Assembly (NCBI GenBank): GCA_013042825.1
Contig: JABDPL010000295.1
Span: 1-26,099, forward strand
Reading direction: 5' to 3'
DNA from: Flavobacteriaceae bacterium
GTDB lineage: Bacteria > Bacteroidota > Bacteroidia > Flavobacteriales > Flavobacteriaceae
Length of the DNA stretch: 26,099 nt
Part shown: one piece after another, positions 15,691 through 23,860 of the stretch
Position numbering within the stretch: position 1 is the stretch's first letter
How the letters are laid out: each line of letters begins with the position of its first letter
Made by a program: the position numbers and the translations under genes
The notes under the pieces: generated by a model
What the model was told of the DNA's origin: nothing
The model's input: the letters and a program-made list of their open reading frames with translations, nothing else
Database searches by the model: none

Positions 15691-16236
15691 TCAGAAAAAC
15701 ACGCGCACAAAGGGAATCCAGGGCTCGGCATAAATGCTTTTATCTTTATCATAAAGAACATCATATCTGATCCCGAATATCACATTGCCTGTGCGATATC
15801 CTGCGCCCAGGAAGAGGGCCGAGTACCAGTAGTTATCATCCGGGGTCAGGACGAATTGTTCATCATAATTCCTGTTGACATTCAGCTGCTCAAACTCTGC
15901 AGACAACTGGATTTCGGGAATAACATTGAAAAGAGTTAATACACTTCCACCAAGGATGGTTGATTTATAACGATCTCTGAGTGAGGCGTATGTCAAATTT
16001 AACCCGACACCTGTAGCAAATTCGGGCGTTACCTCATAAATAGCTACAGGAGCCAGCGTACCGCTGAAGAACCTATCGCCAAAGCTTAAACCGATCCCTC
16101 CCCCAAATCTTACATAATTCCAGAATTCTGAGGAATTGTTCCCGGACTCATCCTGAGCCATTGCGGGTAAAGAAAATGAAAAAAACAGGCTTAGAGTTAT
16201 GACAAGGTGTAGCGATGAACGATGAAATAATCTCAT
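15691..16236 (-). CDS. Small outer-membrane beta-barrel protein
   Basis: 181 residues with a cleavable signal peptide (about 1-28, ending SLPAMA-QD). An alternating aromatic/polar beta-strand pattern follows (FGGGIGLSFGDRFFSG, VGLNLTYASL, YWYSALFLGAGYRTG, VIFGIRYDVLYD), ending in a C-terminal Phe preceded by RVF, the usual signal for outer-membrane barrel insertion. Size suggests an 8-stranded barrel. There are no catalytic motifs, and function is unknown. It is divergent from sucA and their promoter elements interlock. The 126 nt between it and the cytochrome start show only AT-rich spacer. Confidence 0.82.
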   Translation of the reverse strand: MRLFHRSSLHLVITLSLFFSFSLPAMAQDESGNNSSEFWNYVRFGGGIGLSFGDRFFSGTLAPVAIYEVTPEFATGVGLNLTYASLRDRYKSTILGGSVLTLFNVIPEIQLSAEFEQLNVNRNYDEQFVLTPDDNYWYSALFLGAGYRTGNVIFGIRYDVLYDKDKSIYAEPWIPFVRVFF

Positions 16237-16264
16237 AGGAATTCGGGCTTTGGTGCTATGGTCA

Positions 16265-16298
16265 TAAATATACTAAAAGCCATTTGTATTATTGCAAA
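16265..16298 (-). promoter_or_regulatory. Promoter of the outer-membrane barrel gene
   Basis: On the minus strand TTTG (16298-16295), a 22-nt spacer and TATATTTA (16272-16265), one base off TAnnTTTG. It predicts a leader of about 24 nt and overlaps the divergent sucA promoter. Confidence 0.45.
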
Positions 16299-16311
16299 AG
16301 TTGTACTTTTG
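16283..16311 (+). promoter_or_regulatory. Promoter of sucAB
   Basis: TTTG at 16283-16286, a 17-nt spacer, then TACTTTTG at 16304-16311. A start site near 16317 leaves a leader of about 33 nt before the ATG at 16350 and rules out the in-frame upstream ATG at 16284. Confidence 0.7.
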
Positions 16312-16349
16312 TAGATAATTTTTCAATACGACACCCATACGTATTAGTG

Positions 16350-19124
16350 ATGGATATATATTCTTTTCTGAACGCTGCGCATACGACCTACTTCGCCGAT
16401 CTCTATGATCAGTATCTGAAAGATCCGGATTCGGTAGAACCCAGTTGGCGAGCATTTTTCCAGGGCTATGATTTTGGCTCTGAGAATTATGGTTTGAATG
16501 GGGAGATCGTTGAGGGCGTAGGTGTTCAGGTTCCTGAACATGTGCACAAGGAGTTCCAGGTGGTTAAACTAATAGACGGCTACCGTACAAGGGGTCATTT
16601 ATTCACCAGGACCAATCCCGTTCGACAAAGGCGTAAATATGCGCCCACTCTTGATATAGAAAATTTCGGCCTTTCTGAAGCCGATCTCGATACGGTATTT
16701 AATGCAGGAGAGATCCTGGACCTGGGCCCGCAAACCCTGAGAGAGATCAGAGAACACCTGGAAGCGATCTACTGCGATTCTATAGGTGTGGAATATATGT
16801 ATATCAGGCAGCCGGAAGAGATTGACTGGATACAGAATAGACTGAACCAAAATGACAATCATCCTGCTTTTAATGTTGATGATAAAAAACATATCCTCTC
16901 TAAATTAAACAGGGCCGTGACCTTTGAAACCTTTCTGCACACCAAATATGTAGGGCAAAAACGGTTTTCGCTTGAAGGTGGAGAATCCCTTATCCCCGCA
17001 CTTGATGTCGTTATAGAGAAGGCAGCAGAATATGGTGTTACCGAATTCGTCATGGGAATGGCGCACAGGGGACGGTTGAATACCCTGACCAATATCTTCG
17101 GAAAATCGGCAAAAGAGATCTTTAGCGAGTTTGATGGAAAGGATTATGAGCAGGAAGTATTTGATGGAGATGTAAAATACCACCTGGGATGGACCAGCGA
17201 CCGGGAGACCGATACGGGGAAAAAGATCAATCTGACCATTGCTCCGAACCCCTCCCACCTCGAAACTGTTGGAGCAGTTGTTGAAGGGATTTCGCGGGCC
17301 AAGCAGGACAAAGATCATATCAACAACGCATCGGAAGTTCTTCCAATCGTGGTGCATGGTGATGCTGCTATTGCCGGACAAGGGATAATATATGAAGTGG
17401 TTCAAATGGCCAAATTAGATGGCTATAAGACCAATGGTACAATCCATATTGTTGTCAATAATCAGATCGGATTCACAACCAACTACCTAGATGCAAGATC
17501 GAGTACCTATTGCACTGATGTCGGAAAAGTAACCCTCTCTCCGGTGATGCACGTAAATGCAGATGATGTTGAAGCCGTGGTTCATGCTACTGTCCTGGCA
17601 CTGGATTTCAGGATGAGATTTAAGCGGGATGTGTTTATCGATTTGTTGGGATATCGCAAATATGGGCATAACGAAGGTGATGAACCGCGATTTACGCAGC
17701 CTATGCTGTATAAGATTATTGCCAAACACAGGAATCCAAGAGACATCTATGCTGAGAAACTCATCAAGCAGGGTGTTATCGATAATGCTTATATCAGGAA
17801 ATTAGAGCAGGATTATAAAGCAACACTCGAGGAAGAACTTGAAGATTCCAGAAAACTGACGAAAACGGTAATAACACCGTTTATGCGAAAGGAGTGGATC
17901 AATTTTATCAAGGCTGATGGTGATGACATGCTTAAAACTATGGATACATCATATCCCTACGATAAATTATCTGCAATCACAGACACGCTGTCAACACTTC
18001 CATCGGATAAGAAATTCATCAGGAAAATTCAGAAATTGATCGAGTCACGAAGGGCGATGTTCGATCAGGACCGTTTAGACTGGTCGATGGCCGAGCATCT
18101 GGCTTACGGTAGTTTGCTCGAGGAAGGCTATAATGTAAGGATATCCGGCCAGGATGTGGAGCGTGGTACGTTTTCACATCGACACGCGGTTGTAAAGGTT
18201 GAAGATAGTGAGGAAGAGGTAATTCTGCATGAACATATAAGCCCGAATCAGGGGGAGTTCAATATCTATAATTCACCACTTTCGGAATATGGAGTTGTTG
18301 GATTTGATTACGGCTATGCCATGGCCAGCCCGAACACTCTTACCATTTGGGAGGCACAGTTCGGTGATTTCAGCAATGGCGCTCAGATCATGATGGACCA
18401 GTATATCTCATCGGGCGAAGACAAGTGGAAAACCCAGAACGGACTGGTAATGCTGTTGCCGCATGGATATGAAGGACAGGGAGCTGAACACAGTTCAGCC
18501 AGGATGGAAAGATACCTTCAGCTATGTGCTAAGGATAATATGTTTGTGGCCGATTGTACGACACCGGCCAATTTATTTCACCTGCTGAGAAGACAAATGA
18601 AGGTGCCCTACAGGAAACCCCTGATCGTGTTTACACCAAAAAGTCTATTGCGCCATCCCAAAGTGATCTCAACTGTTGATGAGTTTGTCCATGGGCATTT
18701 TAAAATGTTGATAGATGATGAGATGGCCGAGGCAGGAAAAATTAAAACCCTGGTATTCGTAACAGGCAAGTTCTACTATGACCTATTGGAAGAGCGGGAG
18801 AAACTGACTAGAGATGATGTGGCCCTGGTTCGAATTGAACAATTGTTCCCACTTCCGAAGGAGGAAATAAGAGCAGTATTAAAAAAATACAATAAAGCAG
18901 ATGATGTGGTTTGGGCCCAGGAAGAACCGAGAAACATGGGAGCTTACAGTCATCTGGTGATGCATCTCAAGGAGGCGAAAACCTTCAGGGCGGCGTCAAG
19001 GAGAATATATAGCGCCCCTGCAGCGGGAAGCTCTGTTCGCTCGAAGAACAGGCATCAGGAGGTTATTGATTATGTTTTCGATAAAAGCAAAGACAATCAA
19101 ATCAGGCAAAAAGAAAATCTATGA
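16350..19124 (+). CDS. sucA: 2-oxoglutarate dehydrogenase E1 component
   Basis: A 924-aa thiamine diphosphate enzyme that decarboxylates 2-oxoglutarate and passes the succinyl group to the lipoyl arm of E2 (TCA cycle, cytosol). The N-terminal E2-interaction segment is typical (FADLYDQYLKDPDSVEPSWRAFF). Catalytic-core motifs include VMGMAHRGRLNTLTNI with His239, HGDAAIAGQGIIYE, NNQIGFTT and RKYGHNEGDEPRFTQP, then the transketolase-like C-terminal domains (LPHGYEGQGAEHSSARMERYLQL). Length fits the family. The ATG at 16350 is chosen: the frame is open back to 16284, but those 22 residues are not typical of the family and the promoter box lies inside them. The stop overlaps sucB by 4 nt (ATGA). 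Confidence 0.97.
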   Translation: MDIYSFLNAAHTTYFADLYDQYLKDPDSVEPSWRAFFQGYDFGSENYGLNGEIVEGVGVQVPEHVHKEFQVVKLIDGYRTRGHLFTRTNPVRQRRKYAPTLDIENFGLSEADLDTVFNAGEILDLGPQTLREIREHLEAIYCDSIGVEYMYIRQPEEIDWIQNRLNQNDNHPAFNVDDKKHILSKLNRAVTFETFLHTKYVGQKRFSLEGGESLIPALDVVIEKAAEYGVTEFVMGMAHRGRLNTLTNIFGKSAKEIFSEFDGKDYEQEVFDGDVKYHLGWTSDRETDTGKKINLTIAPNPSHLETVGAVVEGISRAKQDKDHINNASEVLPIVVHGDAAIAGQGIIYEVVQMAKLDGYKTNGTIHIVVNNQIGFTTNYLDARSSTYCTDVGKVTLSPVMHVNADDVEAVVHATVLALDFRMRFKRDVFIDLLGYRKYGHNEGDEPRFTQPMLYKIIAKHRNPRDIYAEKLIKQGVIDNAYIRKLEQDYKATLEEELEDSRKLTKTVITPFMRKEWINFIKADGDDMLKTMDTSYPYDKLSAITDTLSTLPSDKKFIRKIQKLIESRRAMFDQDRLDWSMAEHLAYGSLLEEGYNVRISGQDVERGTFSHRHAVVKVEDSEEEVILHEHISPNQGEFNIYNSPLSEYGVVGFDYGYAMASPNTLTIWEAQFGDFSNGAQIMMDQYISSGEDKWKTQNGLVMLLPHGYEGQGAEHSSARMERYLQLCAKDNMFVADCTTPANLFHLLRRQMKVPYRKPLIVFTPKSLLRHPKVISTVDEFVHGHFKMLIDDEMAEAGKIKTLVFVTGKFYYDLLEEREKLTRDDVALVRIEQLFPLPKEEIRAVLKKYNKADDVVWAQEEPRNMGAYSHLVMHLKEAKTFRAASRRIYSAPAAGSSVRSKNRHQEVIDYVFDKSKDNQIRQKENL

Positions 19125-20338
19125 TATTAGAAATGAAGGTACCCTCTCCGGGTGAATCAATTACAGAAGTTGAAATAGCTGAATGGCTGGTTGAAGATGG
19201 GGACTATGTCGAGAAAGACCAGGCTATTGCAGAAGTAGACAGCGATAAGGCAACTCTGGAACTGCCTGCTGAGCAAAGTGGAACCATAACCCTCAAAGCT
19301 GAGGTCGGGGATGCAGTTGAGGTCGGACAGGTGGTGTGTCTTATAGATACCAGTGCTGAAAAACCCGAAGGCACTGAAGCATCAGCTCCAAAAGTGGAGG
19401 CCCAGGAGGAAGTCCAGGCTGCCTCACCGGAGCCCCAGCCCACAGAAAAGACGACCTATGCTACAGGTACTGCGAGCCCCGCTGCGCGCAAAATTCTATC
19501 TGAAAAAGGCATGGATGCTGCACAGGTGAACGGTACTGGCAAAGACGGCAGGATAACCAAGGAAGATGCTGTTAAGGCCGTGCCCGCCATGGGAGAACCT
19601 GTTAATGTAGACGGACGGGGTGTGACGCGATCAAAACTTTCAATGTTGCGACGCAAAGTGGCTGAGCGATTGGTCTCTGCTAAAAACGAGACGGCCATGT
19701 TGACTACATTTAACGAGGTTGATATGTCTCCCATTTTCGAAATTCGGAAAAAATACAAAGAGACCTTTAAGGAAAAGCATGGGGTTAGCCTTGGTTTCAT
19801 GAGCTTTTTTACCCTGGCTGTTGTTCGCGCATTAAAAGAGTTCCCTGCGGTGAACTCCATGATCGATGGCAAAGAAATGGTCACCTATGAATTCTGCGAT
19901 ATCAGCATAGCCGTTTCAGGACCGAAAGGCCTGATGGTTCCGGTAATCAGAAATGCGGAGAACCTTAGCTTCAGAGGCGTTGAGTCGGAGGTCAAGCGTC
20001 TTGCCATTCGTGCGCGAGAAGGCCAGATCACTGTTGATGAGATGACCGGTGGAACCTTTACCATTTCCAATGGAGGCGTTTTCGGAAGCATGTTATCTAC
20101 ACCGATAATCAATCCGCCTCAAAGCGGGATACTCGGTATGCATAATATTGTTGAGCGACCAGTAGCAGTAGAGGGGAAGGTTGAAATAAGGCCGATCATG
20201 TTTGTTGCCTTGTCTTACGATCACCGAATCATCGACGGGCGGGAATCTGTAGGGTTTCTTGTTACCGTTAAGGAAGCCCTTGAGAATCCTGTTGAATTAC
20301 TCATGAATAACAATATTGAAAAGACGCTGGAACTTTAA
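19121..20338 (+). CDS. sucB: Dihydrolipoamide succinyltransferase (2-oxoglutarate dehydrogenase E2)
   Basis: A 405-aa E2 core subunit that transfers succinyl from E1 to CoA. Domains: an N-terminal lipoyl domain with modified Lys43 in DSDKATLE; a flexible Ala/Pro/Glu-rich linker (about 78-115); a peripheral-subunit-binding domain (ASPAARKILSEKGMD...GKDGRITKEDAVKA, about 118-153); and the catalytic domain with SYDHRIIDGRES, giving catalytic His368 and Asp372. A single lipoyl domain and this length match succinyl rather than acetyl transferases, and the overlap with sucA settles it. E3 is not in the window. Confidence 0.97.
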   Translation: MILEMKVPSPGESITEVEIAEWLVEDGDYVEKDQAIAEVDSDKATLELPAEQSGTITLKAEVGDAVEVGQVVCLIDTSAEKPEGTEASAPKVEAQEEVQAASPEPQPTEKTTYATGTASPAARKILSEKGMDAAQVNGTGKDGRITKEDAVKAVPAMGEPVNVDGRGVTRSKLSMLRRKVAERLVSAKNETAMLTTFNEVDMSPIFEIRKKYKETFKEKHGVSLGFMSFFTLAVVRALKEFPAVNSMIDGKEMVTYEFCDISIAVSGPKGLMVPVIRNAENLSFRGVESEVKRLAIRAREGQITVDEMTGGTFTISNGGVFGSMLSTPIINPPQSGILGMHNIVERPVAVEGKVEIRPIMFVALSYDHRIIDGRESVGFLVTVKEALENPVELLMNNNIEKTLEL

Positions 20339-20493
20339 ACTAGCTGAATGGTTTGGGTAGTAGAAAAAGACCGGGTTATGATAAGGTCATAAATTCAGAA
20401 GACCCTGAATTACAAGAACTCAAGGCCTTCCTTAATTCTCCCTAAGAACTAATTAATAGCATTGTAAAGTTCCGTAATCTAAACGAACAAATC

Positions 20494-20513
20494 AATACGT
20501 AACATCACGTATT
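20494..20513. terminator. Possible weak terminator between convergent sucB and response regulator
   Basis: A 7-bp perfect inverted repeat (AATACGT / ACGTATT) with a 6-nt loop, followed on the plus strand by TTCTC. The T tract is poor, so it may be a weak terminator, perhaps bidirectional, or a protein site. The rest of the 183-nt gap has no gene I can support. Confidence 0.35.
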
Positions 20514-20521
20514 TTCTCAGT

Positions 20522-21145
20522 TCAAATAAAGTATTTCTGGTTTTCTTTGGCCCAGATCAGCAAACTGTTTTGTTGATGATCAAGTCCTAATTTTCTGATG
20601 ATGTTACTGCGGTGTTTCTCCACCGTTCTATATGAGACGAACATGGCCTCACCAATCTCTTTAGTTGTCTTATTCTGAGCAATTTGTCTTAATATTTTTT
20701 TCTCGGTGACCGATAAAACGCTGAGGTCTATAATGGAGTCTTCAGAAATGAGTTCTTTTAGGCTTTCACTGAAATACGATTTACCCGCCTGTAGCACCTC
20801 AAGGCATTTCTCTATTTCGACAAGGGCAAACTCTTTCAGAATGTAACCATGGATATTCATTCTTTTGGCTTCGTTCAGTAAAGTGCCGTCTTTCTCAAAG
20901 GTAATCAGAACAATCTTGGTCGAAAGCCCTTGTTCCTTTATCATTTTGGCAACTTCAAGACCATTTAGTTCAGGCATCCGAATGTCAAGAATCGCAATTT
21001 CCGGTTCGTGTTTCAGAATTTGTTTCAAAGCTGTTTTTCCATCGGTAACGGCCTCCAGAACCTTATGGCCTTTTTCGACAAGGAAATCGGAAAGCCCTTT
21101 CAGGATCAGTGGATGATCGTCTGCAATGATGATTCTGTACCGCAT
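20522..21145 (-). CDS. NarL/FixJ-type response regulator
   Basis: 207 residues: a receiver domain (1-120) with acidic pocket D9-D10, phospho-acceptor Asp54 (IAILDIRMPELNG) and conserved Lys104 (GYILKEF). It is followed by a LuxR/GerE helix-turn-helix (about 142-200, LSVTEKKILRQIAQNKTTKEIGEAMFVSYRTVEKHRSNIIRKLG) that binds DNA. The residue usually Thr/Ser in the switch position lies in IVLITFEK. No histidine kinase gene is adjacent, so it is an orphan here. It starts 9 nt after the retropepsin-like gene, probably in the same transcript. Target genes are unknown. Confidence 0.94.
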   Translation of the reverse strand: MRYRIIIADDHPLILKGLSDFLVEKGHKVLEAVTDGKTALKQILKHEPEIAILDIRMPELNGLEVAKMIKEQGLSTKIVLITFEKDGTLLNEAKRMNIHGYILKEFALVEIEKCLEVLQAGKSYFSESLKELISEDSIIDLSVLSVTEKKILRQIAQNKTTKEIGEAMFVSYRTVEKHRSNIIRKLGLDHQQNSLLIWAKENQKYFI

Positions 21146-21154
21146 ATAATGGCC

Positions 21155-21595
21155 TTAGGAAAGCTTAAGGTATAAATATTTCTTGTCGTAATCTATTATT
21201 GCTTTTCCCTTTTTCAGGATATCAGTACCGATAATACCGTCAATAGGTTCAACATCAAGGTGGTCTAAACCCGAATTTACATGGGTGAGATTGAACAATA
21301 CAATCATGGCCTTATTATTTGACCATTTACCGATCTTAAGCCTGTTTTTTCTTGATACCTTTGAATTCATATTAACAGCTCCGGCACCTGTTACCTTGAC
21401 ATCGGTCTCCTCAACCTTCATCCTGAATAGCTTGGAATGCTCATGGTCAACAAGTGTATTGGAAGCACCAGTGTCGAGTATGAACCAACCCTTGACTCCG
21501 TTTATTGTGGCTTTCATGGCGAAGTGATTCGATTTCAATCGATGCAACTTAATCCTGGTATATTTTTTTTCCTTGAGAAATTCGGCTAATGACAT
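21155..21595 (-). CDS. Retropepsin-like aspartic protease family protein
   Basis: 146 residues with the retroviral-type aspartic protease half-site: catalytic Asp41 in FILDTGASNTLVD, then the supporting hydrophobic-hydrophobic-Gly element (IDGIIGTDILKK) near residues 118-129. Like HIV protease it should work as a homodimer, each chain giving one Asp. No signal peptide or membrane anchor is visible, so it is probably cytosolic, unlike secreted or membrane-tethered bacterial relatives. The substrate is unknown. It is the first gene of a probable two-gene operon with a response regulator and is divergent from tatD (75-nt gap). Confidence 0.85.
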   Translation of the reverse strand: MSLAEFLKEKKYTRIKLHRLKSNHFAMKATINGVKGWFILDTGASNTLVDHEHSKLFRMKVEETDVKVTGAGAVNMNSKVSRKNRLKIGKWSNNKAMIVLFNLTHVNSGLDHLDVEPIDGIIGTDILKKGKAIIDYDKKYLYLKLS

Positions 21596-21623
21596 ACAAT
21601 CACGATTCAGCTAGCGAAATTAT

Positions 21624-21655
21624 TAAATATATATTCAGAAAAAAATTCATTCAAA
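21624..21655 (-). promoter_or_regulatory. Promoter of the retropepsin/response-regulator pair
   Basis: On the minus strand TTTG (21655-21652), a 20-nt spacer and TATATTTA (21631-21624), one base off consensus. It predicts a leader of about 23 nt. Confidence 0.45.
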
Positions 21656-21658
21656 ACG

Positions 21659-21666
21659 TACTTTTG
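21659..21666 (+). promoter_or_regulatory. -7 box of the tatD-asparaginase operon
   Basis: TACTTTTG, a full TAnnTTTG match, ends 4 nt before the ATG at 21671, implying a leaderless transcript. No -33 TTG is seen. Confidence 0.6.
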
Positions 21667-21670
21667 CAAT

Positions 21671-22444
21671 ATGATCATTACCGATACCCACGCACATTTG
21701 TATATTGAAGCCTTTGACCAGGACCGTGATGCTATGATAAAACGGGCCATGACGGAGGGTGTAGAACGTTTTTTCCTGCCTGCTATCGATTCAACCTACA
21801 CCCAATCCATGCTTGAATTAAAACAGGCCTACCCAGATTATATGTATATGATGATGGGACTGCATCCAACACATGTGAAAGAAAACTATAAAGACGAGTT
21901 GAAACATGTTAAGGAGCAATTGGAAAGTGGGAATTATGTCGCGGTGGGAGAGATAGGGATCGATTTGTATTGGGATAAATCAACATTGCACATCCAGCAG
22001 GAGGCCTTTCGTTTTCAAATCGGGCTGGCCAAGAGCCATCAGTTACCAATCGTTATTCATTCCCGTGAATCATTCGATGAGATTTTTGAAATTCTCGAAG
22101 AAGAACAGGTTGACCAAGACCAATTAAGGGGTATCTTTCACTGTTTTACCGGCAATCTTGAACAGGCAAAACGAGCAATCGACCTCAATATGAAGTTGGG
22201 TATTGGAGGTGTCGTGACATTTAAGAACGGGAAGATCGATAAATTCCTTGATCAGATCGAACTTGAACATATAGTCTTGGAAACTGATGCACCTTACCTG
22301 GCACCGGCACCATTCAGGGGCAAGCGAAATGAAAGCGCTTACATCATTCATGTGCTCAACAAACTGTCTGAGATCTATGGAAAATCAACCGCAGAGATCG
22401 CTGATATCACGACAGAGAACAGCAAATCGCTATTTAAAATATGA
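21671..22444 (+). CDS. TatD-family metal-dependent hydrolase (DNase-like)
   Basis: A 257-aa TIM-barrel enzyme of the TatD family, whose characterised members are Mg-dependent 3'-5' exonucleases or deoxyribonucleases in the cytosol. Metal ligands are all present: H-x-H in TDTHAHLY (His7, His9), Glu in VGEIGIDLYWD, His in VIHSRESF, His in IFHCFTGN and Asp in LETDAPYLAP. Length is typical. Which paralogue (TatD, YcfH, YjjV) it corresponds to is not decidable. It is followed after 3 nt by the asparaginase gene, so the two are co-transcribed; no shared pathway is obvious. Confidence 0.94.
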   Translation: MIITDTHAHLYIEAFDQDRDAMIKRAMTEGVERFFLPAIDSTYTQSMLELKQAYPDYMYMMMGLHPTHVKENYKDELKHVKEQLESGNYVAVGEIGIDLYWDKSTLHIQQEAFRFQIGLAKSHQLPIVIHSRESFDEIFEILEEEQVDQDQLRGIFHCFTGNLEQAKRAIDLNMKLGIGGVVTFKNGKIDKFLDQIELEHIVLETDAPYLAPAPFRGKRNESAYIIHVLNKLSEIYGKSTAEIADITTENSKSLFKI

Positions 22445-22447
22445 CCG

Positions 22448-23479
22448 ATGGACTTGCCTAAGATCTTGATAATTTATACCGGAGGAACAATTGGGATGAT
22501 CAAGAATCCTGAAAGCGGCGTGCTTCAGGCGTTTGATTTTGATCATTTGCTTGAAAAGATACCGGAAATTAATCTCTTGAATTGCACCTTTGAATCCACG
22601 GCATTGGAACAACCATTGGATTCCTCTAATATGAATCCCTCGCATTGGGCCACTATTGCGAAGATTGTTGAAGATAATTATAAGAGCTTCGATGGGTTCG
22701 TGATCTTACATGGAAGCGACACCATGAGTTATACGGCATCGGCCTTGAGTTTTATGTTTGAAAATCTCGATAAACCGATCATTCTTACAGGTTCTCAGCT
22801 TCCCATTGGTGATCTGCGAACAGATGCCAAGGAGAACCTGATTACGGCATTACAGATCGCCTCCCTGAGGAAAGATGGTAAAGCCCTGGTGCGTGAGGTT
22901 TGCCTGTATTTTGAGTACAAATTATACAGGGGAAACAGGACCACGAAGATAAACGCCGAACATTTTCAGGCCTTCGCATCACTTAATTATCCCGATCTCG
23001 GTGAATCGGGTGTTCATCTAAAAATCAAGGAGCGCTACCTTTCCCGGTTTTCTGATGACCAGCCCTTTAGTGTGCACTATGCCCTTGAGGATCAGATTGC
23101 TCTTATAAAATTATTTCCTGGAATCACTCCTGCCGTTCTTTCCTGTATGTGTTCTTCTGAAGATCTGAAGGGGATAATTCTTGAAACTTTTGGTGCAGGC
23201 AATGCCACGACCGAAACCTGGTTTATCGAAATAATAAGTCAGGCTATCAAACGCGGGATTCATGTGGTTAGTGTAAGCCAGTGTTCAGGAGGAAGTGTGA
23301 TGATGGGGCGGTATGAAACCAGTGAACAGCTCGAGGCGATCGGGGTTATATCAGGTCATGACTTAACCACAGAGGCAGCTATCGCTAAAATGATGTATCT
23401 GCTGAGTATGTCAATGACCACATCTGAATTCAGGCAAACGTTCGAACGGTCCATTCGCGGTGAATTGACTGAAAAATAA
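22448..23479 (+). CDS. ansA: Type I (cytosolic) L-asparaginase
   Basis: A 343-aa asparaginase hydrolysing asparagine to aspartate and ammonia. Both active-site threonine regions are present: YTGGTIGM with nucleophile Thr14, and LHGSDTMSYTASALSFM with Thr92 and Asp91; Lys128 lies in DLRTDAKEN. The usual GTDT is GSDT here. There is no signal peptide, which fits type I rather than periplasmic type II. It is second in the tatD operon (3-nt gap), and the next feature is the tRNA-Ser gene 61 nt downstream. Only a weak AT-rich hairpin plus a T run follows the stop. Confidence 0.94.
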   Translation: MDLPKILIIYTGGTIGMIKNPESGVLQAFDFDHLLEKIPEINLLNCTFESTALEQPLDSSNMNPSHWATIAKIVEDNYKSFDGFVILHGSDTMSYTASALSFMFENLDKPIILTGSQLPIGDLRTDAKENLITALQIASLRKDGKALVREVCLYFEYKLYRGNRTTKINAEHFQAFASLNYPDLGESGVHLKIKERYLSRFSDDQPFSVHYALEDQIALIKLFPGITPAVLSCMCSSEDLKGIILETFGAGNATTETWFIEIISQAIKRGIHVVSVSQCSGGSVMMGRYETSEQLEAIGVISGHDLTTEAAIAKMMYLLSMSMTTSEFRQTFERSIRGELTEK

Positions 23480-23540
23480 GCTGTAAAAATTTTAAGCTTT
23501 AAACTTTTTTTCGTTATTTCAACGCCCCATTAAAGTTTAC

Positions 23541-23628
23541 AGAGAGGTGGCCGAGTGGTCGAAGGCGCACGCCTGGAAAGTGTGTATACGCCAAAAGCGT
23601 ATCGAGGGTTCGAATCCCTTCCTCTCTG
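23541..23628 (+). tRNA. tRNA-Ser, anticodon GGA
   Basis: A class II tRNA folds cleanly. The 7-bp acceptor is AGAGAGG/CCTCTCT; the D arm is GCC/GGC; the anticodon stem CACGC/GTGTG has a C-T-GGA-A-A loop with anticodon at 23575-23577. The variable arm is long with a 6-bp stem (ATACGC/GCGTAT), and the T arm has TTCGAAT in the loop. The discriminator is G, as in serine tRNAs, and GGA reads UCC/UCU. Only CA-A follows the discriminator, so CCA is not encoded and must be added after transcription. Confidence 0.96.
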
Positions 23629-23819
23629 CAAAGCCCGGTAATAGGGATTTCTGATTCGAGTTATTTTTCATTTGTTATTGAACAACTTGATGAAGGGTTT
23701 TTCCGAATTAAAAAAAAATTCAAACCGGGGATCAATATCCTAAAAAATCAGGTCGGGGAAAATGGTCGAATATCCCATAATCCCTATGATAAATTTAGTT
23801 TTTAATATATTTTTTTTTA

Positions 23820-23827
23820 TATCTTTA
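23820..23827 (+). promoter_or_regulatory. Probable -7 box of the exbBD operon
   Basis: TATCTTTA matches TAnnTTTG except for the last base and lies just after an AT-rich tract with a long T run (about 23811-23818). The leader to the ATG at 23861 would be about 28 nt. From 23629 to 23819 there is no gene, only a spaced inverted repeat. Confidence 0.4.
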
Positions 23828-23860
23828 AACCTTTAACTAATAAAATTAAGATCACGAACA

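Noticed and set aside
16284..16349. Upstream in-frame start for sucA adding 22 residues
   Set aside because: The promoter -7 box (16304-16311) lies inside the extension, and those residues do not resemble the E1 N-terminus.
16905..17405. 166-codon minus-strand frame inside sucA
   Set aside because: Antisense to conserved E1 motifs, with no independent signals.
23485..23512. AT-rich hairpin plus T run after the asparaginase as terminator
   Set aside because: The stem is only about 5 A-T pairs, too weak to call with confidence.
23541..23660. tRNA-Ser as an integration site
   Set aside because: No integrase and no second copy of the tRNA 3' end was found in the window.
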